From assembly GCF_947305955.1 (NCBI RefSeq), contig NZ_CAMZFB010000011.1, forward strand, positions 1-64,000: a stretch of DNA of 64,000 nt, given 5' to 3'. Each line of letters starts with the position of its first letter. The first letter of the stretch is position 1. The position numbers were made by a program, and so were the translations under genes. Positions 42,544 to 50,883 of this stretch are shown in pieces. Below the pieces are notes generated by a model that saw only the letters and a program-made list of their open reading frames with translations, made no database searches and had not been told where the DNA came from. Origin of the DNA: an uncultured Brevundimonas sp. GTDB taxonomy: Bacteria; Pseudomonadota; Alphaproteobacteria; Caulobacterales; Caulobacteraceae.

Positions 42544-45500
42544 TCAGAACTTCTTCGTCACAGCGACCGAATAGTAGCGTCCCAGAACGTCGTAGTTCTG
42601 CGGATCATAGGTGCCGCGGTTGTCGCCGACCTGCGGCGGTTCCTTGTTGAACAGGTTGGTAACGGTGAAGCGCACCGAGGTCTCCCACGGCAGGTCGACA
42701 CGGGCGTTCAGGTCGAACACGTCATAGGCATCGACACCGCGCGTGGTGCTGGTCGGCGAGGTCACACGCGCCGAGTTGATCATCTCGGAGGTGTGTCTCC
42801 AGCGCAGGCCGACATTCCAGCTGTCACGCGAATAGCCGAGGCTGGTGACGGCCTTCCACTCTGGGTGGGCCTGACCGGCGTTGGCTTCGATGGCGGTGCC
42901 CCACGTACCGGCATAGTCATAGACCGGCGCGCCCGGCAGAGCCTGAATCTCGAAGCTCTGCAGATAGGAGATGGCCGAGCCCAGCGTCACCGTGCCGGTA
43001 TCGCCAAAGCCCAGATCGGCCAGATGCAGACGCCAGTCGAACTGGAAGTCCACGCCCGTGACATTGAACGCACCCAGGTTCAGCAGCGGCTGCTGCGGGT
43101 TGATCATATTGCCGTCGACCGTGCTGCGGCCCTGCAGCTGGCAGTAGTAGTTGTTCTTGTCGTAGGTCGGGTTGTTGCCACCGTCGTTGAAGCAATAACG
43201 GATGGCATTGTTGACCGTCAGGGTGCCCACCGCATCGGCCACCTCGATCTGGTACCAGTCGATCGAGGCGTTGATGTTGCTCAGCCACGGCGACTGGAAG
43301 TTCGGCGAGATGACCGCGCCGAACGAATAGGTGTCAGCCGTTTCCTCTTCCAGATCGGGGTTGCCGCCGGTCAGGGCAAAGACCTGTGCCGCACCGAACT
43401 GATAGGTGTCGATGATGGTTTCCGGCACGCCCAGGGCGACGCATAGGGCCGCGACCTGCTGGCCGTTCGGACCTTGGCGGAAGGACGAACGGGTATCGCA
43501 CGGATCGCCGTCGGTATTGGCCGCGGTGGCGGTACCGATGTTCACCGTTGCTGTCGAGATCGGCGCATACAGCTCACCCACGCTCGGCGCACGCACGGCG
43601 CGGTTATAGCCGCCGCGCAGACGCAGGATGTCATTGACCTCCCAGTTCACGTCCGCCTTGTAGGCCTGCACGCCGCCGACCGAGCTATAGTTGGAATAGC
43701 GGTAGCCCAGATCGATCTCGAGCGCCTTGACGAATGGCAGGTCCTTCAGGACCGGAATGAGGAATTCGGCAAAGATTTCGGTCGAATCCACATCCCCCGA
43801 AGAGGCGCGCAGTTCCGAATAGCCGAGGATGTCGCTGGTGCCATCGGGCTGGGCCAGCAGCGAGTCCGGCTCGAAGGCGAAATCGTTGTAGCGATAGCCG
43901 ACACCCGCGGCGAAGCGAACCTCGCCAGCAGGCAGTTCGAACAGGCCGCCGGTCACGCTGGCTTCCGCCATGCGCTGGTTCAGCTCATTGGTGTTCTTGG
44001 TACGGCGGGTGATGTAGTTCACGCATTCCGCAGACGGAACGTGCGCCCCGAACGGATTGAAACCACCGTCGCACAGTTCGCTGCCACCGGTCGGGCTGTA
44101 GAGCAGTTTCGAGATGGCCGTCCGCGACACGCCACCCGACTGGATATTCTCGAAGGCCGAGCGCGAAACCGCCGCATAGGCTTCCCACGTCCAGTCCTTA
44201 TAGCCGACCTCGCCCGAAAGGCCGCCGATGAACTGGAACACATCATAGGCATAGGTCTGCAGACGCGGACCTGCGAAATCGAGGTCCTTCCAGAACGAGA
44301 AGTCCGCCGTCGGATCGGGACGCGAGGCCAGCAGGCCCGCAAAGTCCGAGCTGATATAGGGGTTGGTGACCGGAACGCTCAGGGCATAGGCCAGACCGGC
44401 CAGCGTCGGGTTGTAGATACCCTCGGACTCATAGCTGGTCAGGGTGCCTTGCAGGAAGAAGTCGATATTGGGCGTCAGCTCATAGTCGACGCGCGTAAAC
44501 AGCGAATAGCGCTCATTGTCGTTCTGCACGCTGTTCTGGGTCCAGCCCCACAGCATGTTGGTGCCTGCAGCGTTCAGGAACGCCCCGTCGGTTTCTTCAT
44601 CGCGCAGGTTCGAAACCGGTGCCGTGGTGCCCAGATTGAACAGGGTCTGGTCGCCGGTGTTGAAACCGATCTGGCCGTTGTAATAGCCGCCGACGCCCGC
44701 AATCGGGGCCACGCCATACTGGCCGACGAACAGGTCGTTGACGGCTTCGATGGTCGGACGGTTGGTGCCGAACCAAGCCGTGCCCTGGGCGATGATGGCG
44801 GTGTTCGACTGACGATTGCGGCGATAGTAATAGTCGCGCTCGGCCTGCAGGGCGACGTCGCGCGTGGAGTAGTCCAGCGAGATGACGGCCCGTCCACGGT
44901 CATCGGCAAAGCGGTCACCCGCCGTTACCGACAGGCGGAAGCTCTCGCCATCGCCATAATCCGAAATGCCGTACTGGGAGGCGACCGTCACGCCTTCGAA
45001 GTCGCGCTTCAGGCGGAAGTTCACCACGCCTGCGGTGGCATCCGAACCATAGGCGGTCGAGGCACCACCGGTGATGACCTCGACATTGCCGATCAGGGCT
45101 TCGGGGATGATGTTCAGGTCGACCGAACCGTCAGGGTTCGACGGCTGCAGACGCTTGCCGTCCAGCAGGATCAGGGTGCGCTTGGAGCCCAGACCGCGAA
45201 GGCTGGCATAGGCCTGACCGCCGTTCAGCGCCGTCGAGGACGAACCCGAGGTGCTCTGGCCCATGGCACCGGCGAACTGCGGCATCTGGGTCAAGGCCTT
45301 TTCAACGGTGATCTGGCCAGTGTTCTCGATAGCCTCGGCCGTGACAGAGGCCAGCGGGCTGTTGGAGGTGTAGTCACGACGGGCGATACGCGAGCCGGTG
45401 ACGACGATGTCGCTGACCTGCGAAACAGATCCGTCCTCGGCAAGGTCCGGCACGTCCTGCGCAAAAGCGGCTCCTGCTGCCAGCGCGGCATAGGCACAGG

Positions 45501-45561
45501 CCCCCGTCAGTGCGGCACGATATGCCAGACGACCCGTCGAAAAACGTCCACCGAGGCGCAT
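42544..45561 (-). CDS. TonB-dependent receptor (large, CarO/amidohydrolase-associated type)
   Basis: A receptor of 1005 residues. The signal peptide ends AFA|QD, followed by a TonB box (VSDIVVTGSRIARRDYTSNSP), a plug domain (about 60-180, with GSKRTLILLDGKRLQPSNPDGSVDLNIIP and GGASTAYGSDATAGVVNFRLKRD) and a long barrel ending VAVTKKF. Plug and length are those of the large receptors numerous in Caulobacterales and sphingomonads, which import peptides, glycans and other polymers. GGGGGAG six bases before the ATG at 45561 selects this start; the longer frame adds 29 residues without a ribosome binding site. The downstream periplasmic amidohydrolase suggests a peptide or amide ligand. Confidence 0.92.
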   Translation of the reverse strand: MRLGGRFSTGRLAYRAALTGACAYAALAAGAAFAQDVPDLAEDGSVSQVSDIVVTGSRIARRDYTSNSPLASVTAEAIENTGQITVEKALTQMPQFAGAMGQSTSGSSSTALNGGQAYASLRGLGSKRTLILLDGKRLQPSNPDGSVDLNIIPEALIGNVEVITGGASTAYGSDATAGVVNFRLKRDFEGVTVASQYGISDYGDGESFRLSVTAGDRFADDRGRAVISLDYSTRDVALQAERDYYYRRNRQSNTAIIAQGTAWFGTNRPTIEAVNDLFVGQYGVAPIAGVGGYYNGQIGFNTGDQTLFNLGTTAPVSNLRDEETDGAFLNAAGTNMLWGWTQNSVQNDNERYSLFTRVDYELTPNIDFFLQGTLTSYESEGIYNPTLAGLAYALSVPVTNPYISSDFAGLLASRPDPTADFSFWKDLDFAGPRLQTYAYDVFQFIGGLSGEVGYKDWTWEAYAAVSRSAFENIQSGGVSRTAISKLLYSPTGGSELCDGGFNPFGAHVPSAECVNYITRRTKNTNELNQRMAEASVTGGLFELPAGEVRFAAGVGYRYNDFAFEPDSLLAQPDGTSDILGYSELRASSGDVDSTEIFAEFLIPVLKDLPFVKALEIDLGYRYSNYSSVGGVQAYKADVNWEVNDILRLRGGYNRAVRAPSVGELYAPISTATVNIGTATAANTDGDPCDTRSSFRQGPNGQQVAALCVALGVPETIIDTYQFGAAQVFALTGGNPDLEEETADTYSFGAVISPNFQSPWLSNINASIDWYQIEVADAVGTLTVNNAIRYCFNDGGNNPTYDKNNYYCQLQGRSTVDGNMINPQQPLLNLGAFNVTGVDFQFDWRLHLADLGFGDTGTVTLGSAISYLQSFEIQALPGAPVYDYAGTWGTAIEANAGQAHPEWKAVTSLGYSRDSWNVGLRWRHTSEMINSARVTSPTSTTRGVDAYDVFDLNARVDLPWETSVRFTVTNLFNKEPPQVGDNRGTYDPQNYDVLGRYYSVAVTKKF

Positions 45562-45669
45562 ACGCGACTCCCCCATTACAAGTTGTTGGGGCAGCCATGG
45601 CACCGGACAACGCGTCCCGCCTTCGCGTTGAGAAATATATTCGCTCAATGGATAATTTCTTTGCCGTGT

Positions 45670-45689
45670 TTGGAACTATTTCGTTCCAA
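45670..45689. promoter_or_regulatory. Inverted repeat in divergent promoter region
   Basis: Perfect arms TTGGAAC and GTTCCAA flank a six-base spacer, in an A+T-rich stretch between the TonB receptor gene and tesB. A likely operator for one or both divergent genes. The rest of 45562-45871 shows no gene. Confidence 0.5.
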
Positions 45690-45871
45690 TATTTTTCACT
45701 TGCGGAAATATCATTGCATAAAACGCCGAAGGTGCGACATTTCAGCCTTTCATAACGCGACTTTCCGTCTTGCCCCCTTCCGCAAGGACAAGAAGCGGCT
45801 TTTGCTTGCACCCCACAACCGCACAGCCGATGATTGGACCCTCCCCTTTGAAGACCTAAGTCTCGCGCCTC

Positions 45872-46777
45872 ATGACCGAACTGCCCTCTCCGAAAGACCC
45901 CTCGTCGCCCTCGGCCCCCTCACGCGTGGACAGCCTCGTCGAACTGCTGACGGTCGAGACCCTGGATACGGACCTGTATCGCGGCATCCCCCTGCCGGGT
46001 GGCAAGGGTCGCGTTTACGGCGGCCAGGTGGTGGCGCAGGCCCTGCAGGCCGCACAACAGACGGTGGACGGCGGCGTCTGCCATTCGCTGCACTGCTATT
46101 TCATGCGCCCCGGTCAGGAAGGCCGCCCGATCATCTTCCGCGTCGCGCGCGACCATGATGGCCGTACCTTCTCGACCCGTCGCGTCATCGCCTCGCAAGG
46201 CGGCGAGCCGATCCTGAACATGCTGCTGTCATTCCAGGTGCCTGAGGAGGGGTTAGAACATCAGGACGAAATGCCTGTCGTGCCCCCGCCCGAAGAGCTG
46301 GTGCCCGAAATAGAAATGTGGCGTGCAGTCGCAGACAAGCTGCCAGAGGGGCTGCGGGACTATGCTCTGCGCCCCCGCTCTATCGAGTTCCGCCACGTCT
46401 ATGTCCGCAATCCGATGGCCCCCAAGCCGGAAGCCCCGCGCCATGCCTCGTGGTTCCGCACGTCTAGCCGGCTGGGGGATGACGCGGCCATGCACCGCGC
46501 CGTGCTGGCCTATGCCTCGGACATGACCCTGCTCAGCACCTGCGGCCTGCCGCACGCGATCAGCTTCTTTGACCCGGCCTATCAGGTGGCCAGCCTCGAC
46601 CACGCCATCTGGTTCCACCACGATTTCCGCGCCGATGACTGGCTTCTTTATGTGACGGAAAGCCCCTCGGCATCGGGCGGTCGCGGCTTCAACCGCGGCA
46701 AGATCTTCACCCGCGACGGCAAGCTGGTCGCCAGCGTCGCCCAGGAAGGCCTGATCCGAAAACGCGCCCCCAAATAA
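45872..46777 (+). CDS. tesB: Acyl-CoA thioesterase II
   Basis: A 301-residue double-hotdog acyl-CoA thioesterase. It hydrolyses medium- and long-chain acyl-CoA to free acid and CoA. The family motifs are visible: GGQVVAQALQAAQQTV, HSLHCYFMRPGQEGRPIIFRVARDHDGRTFSTR in the first hotdog, and DHAIWFHHDFRADDWLLYVTESPSASGGRGFNRGKIF with the catalytic Asp/Thr/Gln region in the second. Length is normal (about 285-300). It is a single gene, divergent from the TonB receptor. Confidence 0.95.
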   Translation: MTELPSPKDPSSPSAPSRVDSLVELLTVETLDTDLYRGIPLPGGKGRVYGGQVVAQALQAAQQTVDGGVCHSLHCYFMRPGQEGRPIIFRVARDHDGRTFSTRRVIASQGGEPILNMLLSFQVPEEGLEHQDEMPVVPPPEELVPEIEMWRAVADKLPEGLRDYALRPRSIEFRHVYVRNPMAPKPEAPRHASWFRTSSRLGDDAAMHRAVLAYASDMTLLSTCGLPHAISFFDPAYQVASLDHAIWFHHDFRADDWLLYVTESPSASGGRGFNRGKIFTRDGKLVASVAQEGLIRKRAPK

Positions 46778-46875
46778 TCCCCCCTGTGTGATCCGCACGA
46801 CTGGGACTAGGGTAAGCCCCGCAAAGTCCGCGCATGAATTGCTGCGGGTCCACACTTCCGACGGAGCCAATCCCT

Positions 46876-47922
46876 ATGAACGTCAAAGCCTATGGCGCGA
46901 CCGCAGCCAACCGTCCGGTAGAGGCCATCGAAATCCCCCGCCGCGATGTCGGTGCCCACGACGTCCAGATCGAGATCGCCTATTGCGGCATCTGCCACTC
47001 GGACCTGCATACGGTTCGTGGGGAATGGGGCCAGATCAACTTCCCCTGCGTGCCGGGTCACGAGATCGTGGGCCGCGTCTCGGCCGTTGGTGCATCGGTC
47101 AGCCGCTTCAAGGAAGGCGACGTCGTCGGCGTCGGCTGTATCGTCGACAGCTGCAAACACTGCCATTCGTGTGACGAGGGGCTGGAGCAGTTCTGCGAGA
47201 ACGGCATGACCGGCACCTATGATTCCAAGACCGCTGACGCGCCGGGCCACACCCTGGGCGGCTATTCGCAGCGGATCGTGGTCAAGGACGACTTCGTGCT
47301 GAAGGTCACCCACGCCGAGGAGCAGCTGCCCGCCGTCGCCCCCCTGCTGTGCGCGGGCATCACTACGTGGTCGCCGCTGCGCCACTGGAAGGTCGGGCCG
47401 GGCATGAAGGTTGGCATCGTCGGCATCGGCGGCCTTGGCCACATGGGTGTGAAGCTGGCCCATGCGCTGGGCGCGCACGTCGTGGCCTTCACCACCTCGG
47501 AGTCCAAGGTTCAGGCCGCGCTTGATCTGGGAGCCGACGAAGTGGTCGTGTCCAAGGACAAGGCCCAGATGAAGGCCCACGTCCGCAGCTTCGACTTCAT
47601 CCTGAACACCGTGGCCGCCAGCCACGATCTGGACGCCTTCACCCGCCTGCTCAAGGTCGACGGGACCATGTGCCTTGTCGGCGTGCCGGAAAACGGCCAC
47701 CCGTCGCCGAATGTCTCCATCCTGATCGGTGGTCGCCGCTCCATCGCCGGCTCGCTGATCGGCGGCATCAAGGAAACGCAAGAGATGCTCGATTTCTGCG
47801 CCGAGAAGGGCATCGTCTCGGACATCGAAATGATCTGCGCCGAGCAGATCGAGGAAGCCTATGAGCGGATGCTGAAGTCCGACGTCAAATACCGCTTCGT
47901 CATCGACAACAGCACCCTCTAG
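46876..47922 (+). CDS. Zinc-dependent NAD(P) alcohol dehydrogenase
   Basis: A 348-residue medium-chain dehydrogenase of the cinnamyl alcohol/YahK group. Catalytic zinc ligands lie in YCGICHSDLHT and PGHEIVG. The structural zinc Cys set is SCKHCHSCDEGLEQFC, and the Rossmann motif is GIVGIGGLGHMGVKLAHALG. It reduces aldehydes to alcohols, probably with NADPH. The ATG at 46876 fits the family start (MNVKAYG), with CGGAG ten bases upstream; an earlier in-frame ATG adds 14 residues. It ends at a bidirectional terminator. Confidence 0.93.
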   Translation: MNVKAYGATAANRPVEAIEIPRRDVGAHDVQIEIAYCGICHSDLHTVRGEWGQINFPCVPGHEIVGRVSAVGASVSRFKEGDVVGVGCIVDSCKHCHSCDEGLEQFCENGMTGTYDSKTADAPGHTLGGYSQRIVVKDDFVLKVTHAEEQLPAVAPLLCAGITTWSPLRHWKVGPGMKVGIVGIGGLGHMGVKLAHALGAHVVAFTTSESKVQAALDLGADEVVVSKDKAQMKAHVRSFDFILNTVAASHDLDAFTRLLKVDGTMCLVGVPENGHPSPNVSILIGGRRSIAGSLIGGIKETQEMLDFCAEKGIVSDIEMICAEQIEEAYERMLKSDVKYRFVIDNSTL

Positions 47923-47932
47923 GACAGACAAA

Positions 47933-47964
47933 AGCCCGCCAGATCACTCCGGCGGGCTTCTTTC
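47933..47964. terminator. Terminator after the alcohol dehydrogenase gene
   Basis: An 8-bp perfect GC stem (47933-47940 with 47951-47958) with a ten-base loop and a T-rich tail. An A run on the left allows use by the convergent DUF3617 gene as well. Confidence 0.88.
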
Positions 47965-47984
47965 TCAACCTTCCGAGCGCAAGA

Positions 47985-48482
47985 TCAGAAGTATTCGGCG
48001 TTGGCGGGGCACTGGGCCGAGATGCGGCGGGCCGTGATGCTGGCCGGAATATAGGGCGTACCGCGCGACAGCTGGGCACCGCCGTTAAAGCGGAACGATT
48101 CCTGCTGATAGGTACCGTTCAGGCGCACATTGACGCTGCGGCCCTTGCGGTCACGGCAGCTGCCCTGGAAGCGGGCATTGCCGTTGCCGACCTCGCGCAC
48201 AGGATAGGTGCACTGCCATTTGCGCGTCGACAGACCACCGAAGAAGCGGTTGATCTCGGACGGGCGCACGCATTTCTGTTCGGTGTCACGCACACCCAGC
48301 ACGCTGGTGGTATATTCCCAATAACCCGGCAGGACCTCGTGCTGCGAAGCCTGTGCCTGCGGTGCGGACGCGGGCGCAGCCAGCAGGACCGCACCGGCAA
48401 CCAGCGGAAGCGTCACAGCGGCCAGACGCAGACCTTTGGAAGGAGCGACGGCAGCGGCTTTGATTTTCGAACGGCTCATCAT
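47985..48482 (-). CDS. DUF3617 secreted protein
   Basis: A 165-residue protein with a signal peptide (hydrophobic 20-40, ending QAQAS) and a DUF3617 domain: LPGYWEYTTSVLGV at the start, then four Cys (KCVRPSEIN, WQCTYP, GSCRDRKG, AQCPAN) probably forming disulphides in the periplasm. Family function unknown. Two adjacent ATG codons follow AGGAG; the second (48479) is better spaced. Confidence 0.82.
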   Translation of the reverse strand: MMSRSKIKAAAVAPSKGLRLAAVTLPLVAGAVLLAAPASAPQAQASQHEVLPGYWEYTTSVLGVRDTEQKCVRPSEINRFFGGLSTRKWQCTYPVREVGNGNARFQGSCRDRKGRSVNVRLNGTYQQESFRFNGGAQLSRGTPYIPASITARRISAQCPANAEYF

Positions 48483-48709
48483 AGGCTCCTGTATATGGAC
48501 AATGGCTTGAACGGTGGGTGAACGGGTTTGATCCCTGACATTTATCCGAAGATTCCGTCGTTGAACGGACTCAAACGCCAGACTCGGCTTGACGCCAAGT
48601 GAGTCCTTCCTCTATACGGCCCCCTCTCGCGTGGGCCCAAAAGCCTTACGCGCCACCTGTTTTCATGCGTCCGCAACGTTTGCGCGGATGTGACCTTGAG
48701 GATCTTAAG

Positions 48710-49006
48710 ATGTCGCGTCGTTGCGAACTCACCGGTATCGGCCCGATGGTCGGCCACAACGTGAGCCACTCGAACATCAAGACCAAGCGTCGTTTCCTGC
48801 CGTCCCTGAAGACGGTCAAGGTAACCTCGGACGCTCTGGGCCAAACCTTCTCCCTGCGTATCTCGAACGCTGCCCTGCGCACGCTCGACTACAAGGGCGG
48901 TCTGGATGCCTTCATCGTGAAGGCTCGTGATGAGAAGCTCTCGGCTGCTGCCCTGCGCATCAAGCGTCAGGTCAAGGCCAAGCTGGCTGAACAAGCCGCT
49001 GCCTAA
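48710..49006 (+). CDS. rpmB: 50S ribosomal protein L28
   Basis: A 98-residue L28, a component of the large ribosomal subunit. It begins SRRCELTGIGPMVGHNVSHSNIKTKRRFLPS, the well-conserved N-terminal half, with the KRRF segment that contacts rRNA. GAGG eight bases before the ATG at 48710 fixes the start; the longer frame upstream is a leader without a ribosome binding site. Length is that of alphaproteobacterial L28. It ends in a strong terminator and is a single-gene unit. Confidence 0.97.
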   Translation: MSRRCELTGIGPMVGHNVSHSNIKTKRRFLPSLKTVKVTSDALGQTFSLRISNAALRTLDYKGGLDAFIVKARDEKLSAAALRIKRQVKAKLAEQAAA

Positions 49007-49036
49007 TCAGCCCTGCTGATTTTGAAGTTCTGGAAG

Positions 49037-49067
49037 AGGCCGCTGGAAACAGCGGCCTTTTTCTTTT
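49037..49067 (+). terminator. rpmB terminator
   Basis: A perfect 9-bp stem (49037-49045 with 49050-49058), a GAAA tetraloop and a T-rich tail lie 30 bases after the rpmB stop. Confidence 0.95.
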
Positions 49068-49121
49068 GCCTCTTCGCCCGTAAAGCTCGCCGGATACCCG
49101 AGATTCACGGATTGATAGAAG

Positions 49122-50825
49122 ATGCCCCTGCGCCGCCCCGCCCTGTTGTGCTGCACCGCCCTTATGGCCTGTCTGGCCGTAACGGTTCCCGCGTTGGCAA
49201 GCACGGAACAGCGCACGGCGACGCCCTTCACCCTTTCCAGCGGCACGCCCCGCACGCCGGAACAGGAAGCGGTCCGGTTCGATTCCGCCCGTCTGGCCTT
49301 TGATATCAAGCCCGAAACCTATTCCGTTCAGGCCCACGCCCGCCTCGATTTCACGGCGACCGCGCCCGTCTCGGCCATCGTGCTGGAACTGGATACCCGT
49401 TTCGACATCGACGGAATTCAGGTCGGCGATACCGACATCACCGACTGGAGCAATCCCGAGGGCCGCCTGACCATTCCCCTGCCGCGCCCGCTGGCAGCCG
49501 GAGAATCGGTGGCGGTGAACATCGCCTATGGCGGCCGCCCCCATCCGGCCAGCCGCGCCCCGTGGGACGGTGGCTGGGTCTGGAGCCTGTCGAACGGCAA
49601 GCCGTGGATCGCCACCGCCGTTCAGGGCGAGGGCTGCGACCTAATCTTCCCCTGTATCGACCATCCGCTGGGCGAGCCCGCCCGCGTGGACATGCACATC
49701 ACCGTGCCTGCCGGCCTTTCCGCCCCCGCCAATGGCCGTCTGGTCGGCAAGCAGGAGCACGGCGACGGCTCGACCACATGGCACTGGACCACGCGCGATC
49801 CCGACACCTATGCCATCACCCTCAATGTCGGCCCCTATCAGGAACTGACGGGCCAGTACGAGAGCCGCTTCGGTAACACCATCCCGATGCATTTCTGGGC
49901 GCTGGACAGCGTGCCGCAGGACAAGGCGCAGGGCCTGTTCGCCCAACTGCCGTCGATGCTGGATTTCTTCGAGGAATGGGTCGGTCCCTATCCCTTCGCC
50001 GACGAAAAGGTCGGGGTGGTCGAGACCCCGCACCTCGGCATGGAGCACCAGACGATCAACGCCTATGGCAATGGCTACAAGCTGGACGGCAAGGGATACG
50101 ACTGGCTGCTCCAGCATGAACTGGCGCACGAATGGTTCGGCAACCAGATGACCAATGTGTCGTGGGACGACATGTGGCTGCACGAAGGCTTCGGCACCTA
50201 TATGCAGCCGCTCTACGCCTATTGGCTGCACGGCGAGCGGGCCATGCAAGCCGAGCTGGAAACCATGCGCCGCACCGTCACCAACCACCACCCCATGGTG
50301 TCGGGCCAGCCGCAATCGGCGGGCACGGTCTATAAGGCCGAGACGGGTCCGGCGCTGGACCTCTATTACAAGGGCGCGCTGATCGCCCACACCCTGCGGA
50401 TGCAGATCGGTGACGCCGCCTTCAAGGAAACCCTGCGCCGTCTGGTCTATGACCGTGCCGATCCGCAACCGGGTAATTTCCAGCCCGTTTATCGCACCAC
50501 CGCCGACTATGTGGCCATCGTCAACGAAGTGACGGGCAAGGACTGGGGCTGGTTCTTCGACGCCTACCTCTATCACGCCGCCCTGCCCGATCTGGTCATG
50601 ACACGCGAAGGCGAAGCCGTGCGCCTGACGTGGCATACAGGGTCGGATCGCCCCTTCACCCTGCCGGTCGAAGTCGAGATCGGCGGCACCCGCCGCACGA
50701 TCGACATGGCCGATGGTACGGCGGTGTTCAGCGCCCCCGCCAGCGCCCACATCATCCTCGATCCGCAGTCGAAAATCCTGCGCCGCCTGCCCCACATCGA
50801 GGCATGGAAGGCCGCCGCCAACTGA
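49122..50825 (+). CDS. M1-family aminopeptidase, secreted
   Basis: A 567-residue zinc aminopeptidase of the M1 family with a signal peptide (ending PALA|ST). The zinc site is HELAHEWFGN (His332, His336) plus Glu355 in WLHEGFGTY, exactly 18 residues after the second His. The exopeptidase motif, GAMEN in eukaryotic members, is GMEHQ here, a common bacterial variant. The short length (no large C-terminal helical domain) fits the leukotriene-hydrolase-like bacterial group. It trims N-terminal residues from peptides in the periplasm. It is convergent with a TonB receptor gene. Confidence 0.93.
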   Translation: MPLRRPALLCCTALMACLAVTVPALASTEQRTATPFTLSSGTPRTPEQEAVRFDSARLAFDIKPETYSVQAHARLDFTATAPVSAIVLELDTRFDIDGIQVGDTDITDWSNPEGRLTIPLPRPLAAGESVAVNIAYGGRPHPASRAPWDGGWVWSLSNGKPWIATAVQGEGCDLIFPCIDHPLGEPARVDMHITVPAGLSAPANGRLVGKQEHGDGSTTWHWTTRDPDTYAITLNVGPYQELTGQYESRFGNTIPMHFWALDSVPQDKAQGLFAQLPSMLDFFEEWVGPYPFADEKVGVVETPHLGMEHQTINAYGNGYKLDGKGYDWLLQHELAHEWFGNQMTNVSWDDMWLHEGFGTYMQPLYAYWLHGERAMQAELETMRRTVTNHHPMVSGQPQSAGTVYKAETGPALDLYYKGALIAHTLRMQIGDAAFKETLRRLVYDRADPQPGNFQPVYRTTADYVAIVNEVTGKDWGWFFDAYLYHAALPDLVMTREGEAVRLTWHTGSDRPFTLPVEVEIGGTRRTIDMADGTAVFSAPASAHIILDPQSKILRRLPHIEAWKAAAN

Positions 50826-50826
50826 C

Positions 50827-50855
50827 AAAAAGGCTCCGCAGTTGGCTGCGGAGCC
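50827..50855 (-). terminator. Terminator of the TonB receptor gene
   Basis: A perfect 9-bp stem (50832-50840 with 50847-50855) with a six-base loop, followed on the minus strand by five U, lies between the aminopeptidase and receptor stops. Confidence 0.85.
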
Positions 50856-50883
50856 CCTCGTTCATCGGCCAAGGTGCGTACGA

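Noticed and set aside
43474..46158. An 894-codon plus-strand open frame over the TonB receptor and into tesB
   Set aside because: Antisense of the receptor, then out of frame with tesB; Arg/Gly/Val-rich without motifs.
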